64,000 nt of DNA. It comes from Desulfobacteraceae bacterium (GTDB lineage: Bacteria; Desulfobacterota; Desulfobacteria; Desulfobacterales; JAABTS01). Shown here in pieces: positions 47,492 through 56,100 of this stretch (position 1 is the stretch's first letter; each line of letters opens with the position of its first letter). The notes under the pieces are model-generated. The model was not told where the DNA came from. It was given only the letters and a program-made list of their open reading frames with translations, and did not search any database. The stretch is taken from the NCBI GenBank assembly GCA_011389735.1, contig JAABTS010000003.1:1-64000 (forward strand), read 5' to 3'. The position numbers and the translations under genes are program-made.

Positions 47492-49642
47492 ATGATTCGT
47501 ATAAACGACATTATTGAAAACATACAGGAAAAGAATCGGGACGCGGATGTGGATATCGTGAACCGGGCGTATATTTTTTCCGCCCAGGTTCATGCGGGTC
47601 AAACGCGTCTTTCCGGAGAGCCTTACCTGTCGCATCCGCTGGAGGTCGCCGGCATTCTCGCGGACATGAATCTGGATGTCGTGAGCGTGGCCGCCGGATT
47701 GCTCCATGACGTCATCGAGGACACCGACACCACGGAAGAAACCATTCGGGAAATGTTCGGAGATGAAGTTTTCAATATTGTGCAAGGTGTTACAAAACTG
47801 TCCAAGCTGGCTTTCACCAGCTCGGAGGACCGTCAGGCGGAAAGCATCCGTAAAATGCTTCTCGCCATGGCCAGCGATATCCGGGTTATTCTAATCAAGC
47901 TGGCCGACCGGCTTCATAACATGAAGACGTTACGGTATCATAAGAATGAGGACAAACGGAAACGAATCGCCCAGGAAACGCTTGACATTTACGCTCCCAT
48001 CGCCTCCCGCCTGGGGATCTACTGGATAAAACGGGAACTCGAGGATATTTCGTTCAAATATATAGATCCGGATAATTTTGACCGTATTCAATATTTTGTT
48101 GAAAAAGATATGACCGGCAGAGGCGGTTATATTGAGGAGGTAAGGGCTAAGATATCGGAATTGATGGCAAAAGCGAATTTGAAATGCGAAGTCCTGGGCA
48201 GATACAAGCATTTCTACAGCATTTCCCAAAAAATGTACACCCAGTCGCTCGATTTTGACGAACTTTATGATATCATCGCTTTCCGGTTATTGATGCATAG
48301 CCAGGCCGACTGTTATAACGCTCTGGGTATCATCCACAGCCATTGGAAGCCGATCGACCGGAAATTCAAGGACTATATCGGCAGGCCCAAGCCCAACATG
48401 TATCAATCCCTGCACACCTCGGTATTCGGGCCCGGAGACCAGCGGATTGAAATACAGATCCGCACTTACGCCATGGATGAAGTGGCCAAGTCCGGAATCG
48501 CGGCTCACTGGAGCTATAAAGAAGGAAAAACCATCGATGACATATCCAACCAAAAATTCGCATGGATTCAAAATATCATCGAAAACCAGGAAAATACGAA
48601 AGATCCCAATGAATTTCTGGAAAATGTCAAAATCGATTTGTTTCCGGACGAGGTTTATGTGTTTACGCCGAACGGCGAAGTGAAAACCATGCCCAAAGGC
48701 GCCACGCCGGTGGATTTCGCATATATGATCCATACGGAAGTCGGCAACACCTGCACGGGCGCGAAGGTGAACGGCGTCATGGCGCCGCTCAAATACCAGC
48801 TCAAAACCGGCGACGTGGTCAAGATTATAACCACCAAAGGGCATCACCCCAGCCGGGACTGGCTCAATTTCGTGAAAACGGTAAAAGCCAGATCCCGTAT
48901 ACGGCAATGGATCAAGATCCAGGAAAAAGCGCGAAGCATGACCCTGGGCCGGGAAATGTGTGAAAAGGAGTTCAGAAAATACAAACTCAATTACAATGAC
49001 CTGACCAAATCAGAGGGAATAGACGAAATACTGGAAAATTTCGGGTATCAAACGCTCGACGATCTGGTGGCCGCCGTAGGATACGGTAAAATAACCCCGC
49101 TTCAGATTGTTCGAAAAATAATCCCGAAAACCGAAACGGAAGAAGATGAAAAACCCGGTTCGATTTTGAATCGCCTGATCGGCCGGGTTCGAAAGAAAAA
49201 GCCGGGCGGAGTTTTGGTGCGGGGCATGGACGACATTCTCGTAAAATTCGGGAAATGTTGTAACGCGGTGCCCGGCGATCCCATTATCGGATATATTACA
49301 AGGGGGTACGGGGTCACCGTCCATAAGGTGGATTGCGTCAACGCCTTAAAAATGAACCCGGAACGCCGGATCGCAGTAGAATGGAACCAGGGCGAAAAGG
49401 AAAAGTACCCGGTAAGGATCCATGTCCAGTCTCATGACCGGGTCGGCCTTCTGGCGGATCTAGCCATGAATATTACCAAATGCGGAGCCAATATTCTTGC
49501 GGCGAATTCCGAAACAAAAGAAAACAAGATCGTGAACAGTTTCTTTACCATTACCGTAGAGGACACCCGGCATTTGAATGTGGTTATCGCTGCGATAAAA
49601 AAAGTGAAAATGGTGGGGGAAGTCAGGCGAATAACCGGTTGA
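47492..49642 (+). CDS. Bifunctional (p)ppGpp synthetase/hydrolase RelA/SpoT family
   Basis: SHPLEVAGILADMNLDVVSVAAGLLHDVIEDTD (HD), RPKPNMYQSLHTSVFGP (synthetase), TGS and ACT regions. Confidence 0.96.
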   Translation: MIRINDIIENIQEKNRDADVDIVNRAYIFSAQVHAGQTRLSGEPYLSHPLEVAGILADMNLDVVSVAAGLLHDVIEDTDTTEETIREMFGDEVFNIVQGVTKLSKLAFTSSEDRQAESIRKMLLAMASDIRVILIKLADRLHNMKTLRYHKNEDKRKRIAQETLDIYAPIASRLGIYWIKRELEDISFKYIDPDNFDRIQYFVEKDMTGRGGYIEEVRAKISELMAKANLKCEVLGRYKHFYSISQKMYTQSLDFDELYDIIAFRLLMHSQADCYNALGIIHSHWKPIDRKFKDYIGRPKPNMYQSLHTSVFGPGDQRIEIQIRTYAMDEVAKSGIAAHWSYKEGKTIDDISNQKFAWIQNIIENQENTKDPNEFLENVKIDLFPDEVYVFTPNGEVKTMPKGATPVDFAYMIHTEVGNTCTGAKVNGVMAPLKYQLKTGDVVKIITTKGHHPSRDWLNFVKTVKARSRIRQWIKIQEKARSMTLGREMCEKEFRKYKLNYNDLTKSEGIDEILENFGYQTLDDLVAAVGYGKITPLQIVRKIIPKTETEEDEKPGSILNRLIGRVRKKKPGGVLVRGMDDILVKFGKCCNAVPGDPIIGYITRGYGVTVHKVDCVNALKMNPERRIAVEWNQGEKEKYPVRIHVQSHDRVGLLADLAMNITKCGANILAANSETKENKIVNSFFTITVEDTRHLNVVIAAIKKVKMVGEVRRITG

Positions 49643-49690
49643 ACGCCGGCATTCGCCCATTTGACATACCTTGAGTCGGGCGGGCGTTGA

Positions 49691-49882
49691 TCAGGGCGCT
49701 TTTTGGATACGGCCTGCCTTGATGCATTTCGTACAGACCTTGATTTTTCTCACTCTACCTTTATCTATTACCCGAACACTTTGAATATTCGGATTGAAAC
49801 GCCGTTTCGTCACGTTGTGCGCATGACTTACGTTACTGCCGGTCATGGGCTTTTTTCCGCATAGATCACACTGTTTGGACAT
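49691..49882 (-). CDS. rpmB: 50S ribosomal protein L28 (zinc-binding C+ form)
   Basis: [40 protein letters not shown]. Confidence 0.95.
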   Translation of the reverse strand: MSKQCDLCGKKPMTGSNVSHAHNVTKRRFNPNIQSVRVIDKGRVRKIKVCTKCIKAGRIQKAP

Positions 49883-49982
49883 CTCCCTTACTCCTTTCAT
49901 CACAATTGATAATAATCCGCCGAGAATAAAAAGAAGAATCTTTACATTAAATTTTCAAGGATGTAAAGTGTTTTGTGAACTA

Positions 49983-50098
49983 TATATCAGGTTTTCAGAA
50001 ATTAAATTTCACAAGGCGGCAGGCTCGGGATCATATTATTCGTATATCCCGTATCCCGGGCCGACAACGCAGTGAAATTTGATTTCTGGAAGGCTATA
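49983..50098. repeat. Family A palindromic element (best-conserved reference copy)
   Basis: CAGGTTTTCAGAAATTAAATTTCACAAGGCGGCAGGCTCGGGATCATATTATTCGTATATCCCGTATCCCGGGCCGACAACGCAGTGAAATTTGATTTCTGGAAGGCTATA. Confidence 0.88.
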
Positions 50099-50122
50099 GA
50101 ACAAATTTAGAATATTTGAATT

Positions 50123-50998
50123 ATGGCAAACGAATTATTGAAAAACGGAAAACGGGCCATACGTTTGCCGGATGAAATCCGGAAACAGCTAATTTCCACC
50201 GTTATGGACGCGGAAAGACGGGTAACGCCTTTAGCGCTCGAACAATCGGTGCTCGAAAGCAGGCGGCGGCAAGGAGTCTCACGAAAAGACATACGGCGGG
50301 CTCTCAAACTGCTGGTGGAAAGCGGAGAACTCGCCTACGCCTACCAGTTCGGGACCTCCTATGTGGAGAAATCCTTTTCTTCGCCGGTTCGGTTGGGAAA
50401 ATTTATCAAGCTGATTCCGCCGGGGATGACCGTATCGAGGGAACCGGGCGTAATTCCGGTTCGGATAATGCCCGGCGCCTCTTTCGGCGCCGGAAACCAT
50501 CCCACGACCCGGCTTTGTATTTCCGGAATCGAATTTTGTTTTGAACGTTGGCCGGAATTGTTCCACACTCCCGGATCATGTGTTCTGGATATCGGCACGG
50601 GATCTGGAATACTCGCGGTTGTATCACTCCTGCTGGGCGTTGAATCCGCCGTCGGGACGGATTTAGATCCATGTTCAAAACCGGAATCTCAAACCAACGC
50701 AGACTTGAACGGTGTTTTGGAACGGTTCGAATTTTCGGACGATGATATATGCCGAATGTCCCGTCGATTTGATTTGGTCGCCGCAAACCTTCGAACTCCC
50801 ACGCTTATCGATCTTGGGCCGGAGATCCGGAAGATTCTAAAACCCGGGGGAGCGCTGGTGTTGTCAGGTGTTCGAGATGATGAAACTTCGAATGTGATTC
50901 GAAGATATTCCAATTTAGGCCTGGCCGAAGAACGCCGGGAAACGGAAAAGAAGTGGGCGGGTCTGGTTCTGTCGAATCAGTCGATCGAGACGGCTTAA
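50123..50998 (+). CDS. PrmA-like class I SAM methyltransferase with extra N-terminal helical domain
   Basis: GASFGAGNHPTTRLCISGIE, VLDIGTGSGILAVVSLLLG, VAANLRTPTLIDLGPEI. Confidence 0.75.
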   Translation: MANELLKNGKRAIRLPDEIRKQLISTVMDAERRVTPLALEQSVLESRRRQGVSRKDIRRALKLLVESGELAYAYQFGTSYVEKSFSSPVRLGKFIKLIPPGMTVSREPGVIPVRIMPGASFGAGNHPTTRLCISGIEFCFERWPELFHTPGSCVLDIGTGSGILAVVSLLLGVESAVGTDLDPCSKPESQTNADLNGVLERFEFSDDDICRMSRRFDLVAANLRTPTLIDLGPEIRKILKPGGALVLSGVRDDETSNVIRRYSNLGLAEERRETEKKWAGLVLSNQSIETA

Positions 50999-51215
50999 CG
51001 GGTTTTTCAGTTAAAACCGATATCATTTCCTCCAAAAACAATACGCAACCTGTTTCTATAAATCACTATTTATGCTATAGGTTTTCAGATATCACGTTTC
51101 AGAAGGATAGTGCGAAATGTAATTCATGAAAAATTTTTTTGGTGGAACCGGACGTGAGAACAGGGAGGCATGGTTCGAATTCCGGGTAAATAATGATTTT
51201 TTTCAAATACCATAA

Positions 51216-52496
51216 ATGATGTGTACAGGAAAAATGGGCGTGAAAATAAAATCCGATCTTCAATCGAATAGAGATTGTTCCCGCAACGTCACTCGTTGTA
51301 TATTCGCGGGTAATCTGACGAACGTGTTCCGATTGCTCTTTATCTCAGGATTGCTGCTGGTTTCGGCGGTATCTGTGAATGGAGAAACAAATGAAGACAA
51401 AGCGTTTTTGGCGAAAGACGTTTTCGAGGCGGAACTGGAGAAGGTCAATGCGGATCTGGATTCCATTAAAAAAGAAGCCGAGGAGTCATTTAAATACATC
51501 CGGGAACAGATTCAGGAAATCAACACCGATCAGAATCACAATATTCAGGAGCTGCAGACGACTCTTCGGCAATTTGCGTCCGAAGTTCAAAACCTTGCGA
51601 ATTCCGTACAAAAACAAACATCTCTGTATCAGGAAAACATTGGAAGGATCAACGAAGCAATCGTTGGATTGAAACGCCTTGAAACGAAGATGGGCAATCA
51701 GTTTTCCGCGTTTAAAAAGGAAGCGGATCGAAAGTTCGAAGCGTATGAAAAACAGACGGCCGGGAAACAGGACATGGAAAAAATGAAGGCCGAATTCAGC
51801 CGTTATGAGAGCAAATTGCTTGATTTTGCGGCAGGCCTGGAAGAGGCCGAAGCCATGCTGTCGAAGGTGAGAAAACAGGCCTCCGCGCAATTCGCCAGCA
51901 TCAATCGAAACATCAGCCGTCAAACGCTTTACTGGATTATCGCCATTCTTCTGGTGACGGTGATGACGCTGTCCTTGTTTTTGGTTCTGAAAACCAAGCT
52001 GACCGCCAGCGCCAGCAATCTGGATCAACAAATCCATAAAACCAAGGAAGTGCTGGACGCCGAAGCCGTGAAGCTCGATTCGAAACTGATCGACATACTG
52101 GAAAAGCAACTCAATATCGCCGCAAAGGAAAAAGAAAAGCCGCCGGCGCCAAAAACCAACGGAGAAAGCGCGGATCATTCGCTTCCGCTTAAAACCGGCC
52201 TGGAAATTCATCGGATGCGCAAACGTATCGAAAATATGCCCGAGGGCGTCAAGGGTCTGAAAGCCCTTAGAAACAGCCTTTCGCGGTTGGAAAGCGAGTA
52301 TAACGAAAACGGCTATCAGATTGTGGATTTGATCGGAAAACCCTATGTGGACGGACTCAGCCTCAAGGCGCGGTTTATTCCGTCGGATGAGATGAAATCC
52401 GGCGAGCAGGTCATCACAAAAGTTATTAAACCACAGATCAACCATGATGGGGTTATGATTCATCCAGCGGAAGTGGAAGTCAGCACCGGAGATTAG
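51216..52496 (+). CDS. Membrane-anchored coiled-coil protein with GrpE-like C-terminal region
   Basis: Signal/TM segment, long coiled coil, central TM YWIIAILLVTVMTLSLFLVL, C-term ENGYQIVDLIGKPYVDGLSLKARFIPSDEMKSGEQVITKVIKPQINHDGVMIHPAEVEVS. Confidence 0.6.
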   Translation: MMCTGKMGVKIKSDLQSNRDCSRNVTRCIFAGNLTNVFRLLFISGLLLVSAVSVNGETNEDKAFLAKDVFEAELEKVNADLDSIKKEAEESFKYIREQIQEINTDQNHNIQELQTTLRQFASEVQNLANSVQKQTSLYQENIGRINEAIVGLKRLETKMGNQFSAFKKEADRKFEAYEKQTAGKQDMEKMKAEFSRYESKLLDFAAGLEEAEAMLSKVRKQASAQFASINRNISRQTLYWIIAILLVTVMTLSLFLVLKTKLTASASNLDQQIHKTKEVLDAEAVKLDSKLIDILEKQLNIAAKEKEKPPAPKTNGESADHSLPLKTGLEIHRMRKRIENMPEGVKGLKALRNSLSRLESEYNENGYQIVDLIGKPYVDGLSLKARFIPSDEMKSGEQVITKVIKPQINHDGVMIHPAEVEVSTGD

Positions 52497-52498
52497 CC

Positions 52499-55051
52499 AT
52501 GCCAAGAACGAAAATCGGATACGGAATCGATTTGGGAACCAGTAATTCCGCTGTCGCTCTGGTCGAGGACGGCCAGGTCATGATTATCAAGAGTGAGAAA
52601 TATCAGAAAGATACAACGCCCTCGTGTGTCCATTTCAATAAAAAGCGGGCCGCTTTTGCAGGCGACGACGCCTTGAACCGTTACCGTGCGGACGTGTTGA
52701 GGGCGTTTCAGGGATACGGCGCCGGGAGGGGCAAGGATTCAGGAATCAATACCTTCATCGAATTCAAACGCACCATGGGAACTGATAAAATGTATATGAG
52801 CACCCATATGAACCGGTTTTTCACGTCCGAGGAATTGTCGGCCGAGGTACTCAAAAAGTTGAAGAGTTTTGTTACGGATGAAAACCTGGCGGCCGCGGCC
52901 ATTACCGTACCCGCAAAATTTCGTCAGAACCAGATCGACGCGACCCAGCGGGCGTCTGAACTGGCCGGATTGAATTATTGTGAATTGTTACAGGAGCCCA
53001 TTGCCGCATCCCTGGCCTACGGAGTCGATGCGCGTCGCATGGACGGCTACTGGCTTGTGTTCGATATGGGCGGCGGCACTTTTGACGCAGCCCTGATGCA
53101 GGTTGAACAGGGAATCATGAAAGTTGCCGACACCTCGGGCGATAATCATCTAGGGGGAAAAGATCTTGATTATGCAATTGTGGATCATATTCTGATTCCG
53201 TATCTTGCCCGGCATTACCGGATCAGCTCGATACTGGCCGATGAATCCGGAAAATTTCTATTGCGTGAAGCCTTGAAGTGGCATGCCGAAGAGGTGAAAA
53301 TCGCCTTGTCATCAAGATCTTCTGCTGAAATTTACACTGATGAACCTGTCGGCGAGGACGATTCCGGAGAGGCGATGGAGCTTGATTTCGAAATTGCCTT
53401 GAAGGATTATGAAGATTCGGCGCTTCCGGTGTTTCAAAGAGCCGTCGATATTTCCAAAAAGCTCCTGGAAGAGAACCATTTGACCGGCGATGATATCGAA
53501 ACGGTGCTTTTGGTCGGCGGGCCCACCTATTCTCAGACTTTGAGACGCCTGATCCGGGAACAAATCACCGACAGGATCGACACTCATATCGATCCCATGA
53601 CGGCCGTGGCTAGAGGCGCCGCGATTTACGCATCGACCCGGGATCTTCCCATGAATCTTCAAAACCGGGATAAAACCAAAATTCAGCTCATCCTCAAATA
53701 TCCGGAAACAACCGTTGAAATTGACGACCAGATTGGAATCCGGGTGGACCGGAGCCAAACCCGCGGCCTTATTCCCAACCCTCTGTTTGTCGAGATCGTT
53801 CGAAAGGACATGGCCTGGTCAGGCGGAAAAATCGAAATGATCGACGATCGTGAAATATTGCCTGTTCATCTGGAAACCTCTGAATCGAACACGTTTCTAA
53901 TTCATTTGTATAATTCGGTCGGAGACCGGATTATGTGCGAACCGTCCCAGTTTACCATCATTCAAGGTATCAAAGCGGCCACCGCCACTTTGACCCATTC
54001 TTTATGCATCGGCGCCTTTGACACCGAAAAAGAAAAAGAACTGCTCATGCCCCTTCGAGGGCTTGAAAAAAATCAATCCTTGCCTGCGAACGGCAAAGGC
54101 GTTTTCAAAACCCAGAAACCCGTTTTTCCCGGAAATGCGGATGATCTTATCAAAATACCGATTTATGAAGGCGAACCGTATTCCCGGACAACGCTGAATG
54201 AGTGGGCCGGCATGGCCCTTATTTCCGGAAATGACGTGTCGTCCTATTTGCCCGAAGACCAGGAAATTGAAATCGCCGTTGAAATCGATTCATCGAGACG
54301 AATGACATTATCCGCTTATATCCCGTATCTCGACGACACCCTTCGTATAAAAGTGCCCGAGAATAAACAAAAAGGCTATGATGCGGATATGTTGAGCGAT
54401 GAGATATTAAAAGCCGAAGAAATTCTCGTGACGCTCGAAAACGAATCGCCTGCCATGGATATGACGACAATAAATCTATTTATCGGCCTGAACCGTGAAT
54501 TGTGCTATCTTTCCGAGCTGATCGAAAGCGGCCGGGGCGATTATAATACGAAAACCAAGGTCATGGAAAGGCTCCGGGAAGTCCTGAAGCAGCTCGACCA
54601 CCTCGAAGAAGAGGGGAGATGGCCCAGGATGGCGGCCGAACTTGAAAAAGCGCTCGAACGGTTTGAAATATGCCATAACCGCTACGGCAATGAATCATCG
54701 AATCAACTCATGGATCAATACCGGAAACAGGTCCGCGAAGTTTTGAAACATATGAATATCAAAGCCGCCCGGGAGCTTCGGAAAGAAATCCGTTCCTCGG
54801 GGCTGTCTCTTGTGAGCAAGGAAGTCGGCCTTTGGATTCGATACGTGAAAACGTTCTATAAAAAATTCGATTCCTATAACTGGAAAGACGAGTCTGCGGC
54901 CAGGGCGCTTATCGAAGAGGCGAAACGGATTATTGTTGAAAATCCTTCGAAGGAGCGGGTTGAGCGGATTGTGCGGAGTCTTTTCGGCTTGTTGCCTGAA
55001 AGCGCGGTCACGCTAAGCGATTTGAAGGATGATCAATTGCTGAAGAAATAA
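52499..55051 (+). CDS. Hsp70 (DnaK-like) family protein, non-canonical, 850 aa
   Basis: GYGIDLGTSNSAVALVEDG, LVFDMGGGTFDAALMQ, VLLVGGPTYSQTLRRLI; divergent C-terminal half. Confidence 0.92.
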   Translation: MPRTKIGYGIDLGTSNSAVALVEDGQVMIIKSEKYQKDTTPSCVHFNKKRAAFAGDDALNRYRADVLRAFQGYGAGRGKDSGINTFIEFKRTMGTDKMYMSTHMNRFFTSEELSAEVLKKLKSFVTDENLAAAAITVPAKFRQNQIDATQRASELAGLNYCELLQEPIAASLAYGVDARRMDGYWLVFDMGGGTFDAALMQVEQGIMKVADTSGDNHLGGKDLDYAIVDHILIPYLARHYRISSILADESGKFLLREALKWHAEEVKIALSSRSSAEIYTDEPVGEDDSGEAMELDFEIALKDYEDSALPVFQRAVDISKKLLEENHLTGDDIETVLLVGGPTYSQTLRRLIREQITDRIDTHIDPMTAVARGAAIYASTRDLPMNLQNRDKTKIQLILKYPETTVEIDDQIGIRVDRSQTRGLIPNPLFVEIVRKDMAWSGGKIEMIDDREILPVHLETSESNTFLIHLYNSVGDRIMCEPSQFTIIQGIKAATATLTHSLCIGAFDTEKEKELLMPLRGLEKNQSLPANGKGVFKTQKPVFPGNADDLIKIPIYEGEPYSRTTLNEWAGMALISGNDVSSYLPEDQEIEIAVEIDSSRRMTLSAYIPYLDDTLRIKVPENKQKGYDADMLSDEILKAEEILVTLENESPAMDMTTINLFIGLNRELCYLSELIESGRGDYNTKTKVMERLREVLKQLDHLEEEGRWPRMAAELEKALERFEICHNRYGNESSNQLMDQYRKQVREVLKHMNIKAARELRKEIRSSGLSLVSKEVGLWIRYVKTFYKKFDSYNWKDESAARALIEEAKRIIVENPSKERVERIVRSLFGLLPESAVTLSDLKDDQLLKK

Positions 55052-55120
55052 GGGGAGTTACTGGAAATAAACTACCCAATATTGCAAGCAAGATGGGTAG
55101 TTTATTTTCTGTGGCTTCCC
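55052..55120. repeat. Family C palindromic element (69 bp) directly after the hsp70 stop codon
   Basis: TAA-GGGGAGTTACTGGAAATAAACTACCCAATATTGCAAGCAAGATGGGTAGTTTATTTTCTGTGGCTTCCC-TAA. Confidence 0.85.
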
Positions 55121-55137
55121 TAATTGTTTAGCGCCGG

Positions 55138-56091
55138 CTAAAACGGCAGGCTGAATAAAGCGCAAACTTTGTTTCCGGACGCTTCTCCGGAAAAAACGAT
55201 TCCGTACCGACGTTCAATGGATTTTATCAGTTTCCGGGTTTTGTTCCGGTTATATGTGTTCGCCGCATTGATCGACCCGTAAACGGTTCCGCTGTAAAAT
55301 CCCAGTTCGATTAGTGAAAACACGCCGCCCAGCGCCTCATGGCCCTCGTCGAACGACTCCCACGCCGCCAGTATCAAAGCTCCGTTCAATAAGAACGCCG
55401 TCAATGCGTCATTGTATCGATTGGTATATACATATCCAAGCCCCGGGATGACCGACGACAGGCCGCCTGCAACCCATCGGCGTTTGCCGTGCGCCGCATC
55501 GGCTTTCAAAAGTTCATCCGCCAGTGGATCGATTCGATAAGCCGCTCTTTTCCCGGGCGATATCCGGAGTGCTGCGTCATGGGCCGCTTTCCACAAGCCC
55601 GACTCGATGTGAGTCCACATCAGTTTATATCGGGCCCTGTCCTTTACCGCCGGCTGAGGCGAAATCTCGATCAGTTTTTCCAGCATACCCACGCCGGCGT
55701 CTCTTGATTCCAGCTTGATACGGCAGTCAACCATCATGAAATAGGCGTCTTCTTCAAGTTTGGACAATTCCGGGCCGGCGATGTTTTCCAGAACGGAACC
55801 GAAGGCTTGAAGCGCCTCATCATATTCTTTTATCCGAAACCGGCACAGCCCGATGTTGTAACGGGCCTCGAGAGCCTTTTCATGGCCGGAAAAATGGAAT
55901 AAAAAACGGTTGAATTCGCTGATGGCGCGGTAATGATCTCCCTTTTCGAAATACCGCTTTGCAAATCGGAATTGGGATTCCGGAGTGATTTCAAGAGCCG
56001 GAACCGGACGGCTGAAAACGACGGTAAGGGTTAGAATCGTCAGAACGAAAATCATGCATCCGACGCAATTCCTGTTCAACGGGAGTTTCAT
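55138..56091 (-). CDS. TPR-containing membrane protein
   Basis: Signal peptide, TPR motifs (AKRYFEKGDHYRAISEFNRFLFHF), C-terminal hydrophobic segments. Confidence 0.65.
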   Translation of the reverse strand: MKLPLNRNCVGCMIFVLTILTLTVVFSRPVPALEITPESQFRFAKRYFEKGDHYRAISEFNRFLFHFSGHEKALEARYNIGLCRFRIKEYDEALQAFGSVLENIAGPELSKLEEDAYFMMVDCRIKLESRDAGVGMLEKLIEISPQPAVKDRARYKLMWTHIESGLWKAAHDAALRISPGKRAAYRIDPLADELLKADAAHGKRRWVAGGLSSVIPGLGYVYTNRYNDALTAFLLNGALILAAWESFDEGHEALGGVFSLIELGFYSGTVYGSINAANTYNRNKTRKLIKSIERRYGIVFSGEASGNKVCALFSLPF

Positions 56092-56100
56092 ACACGCCCT

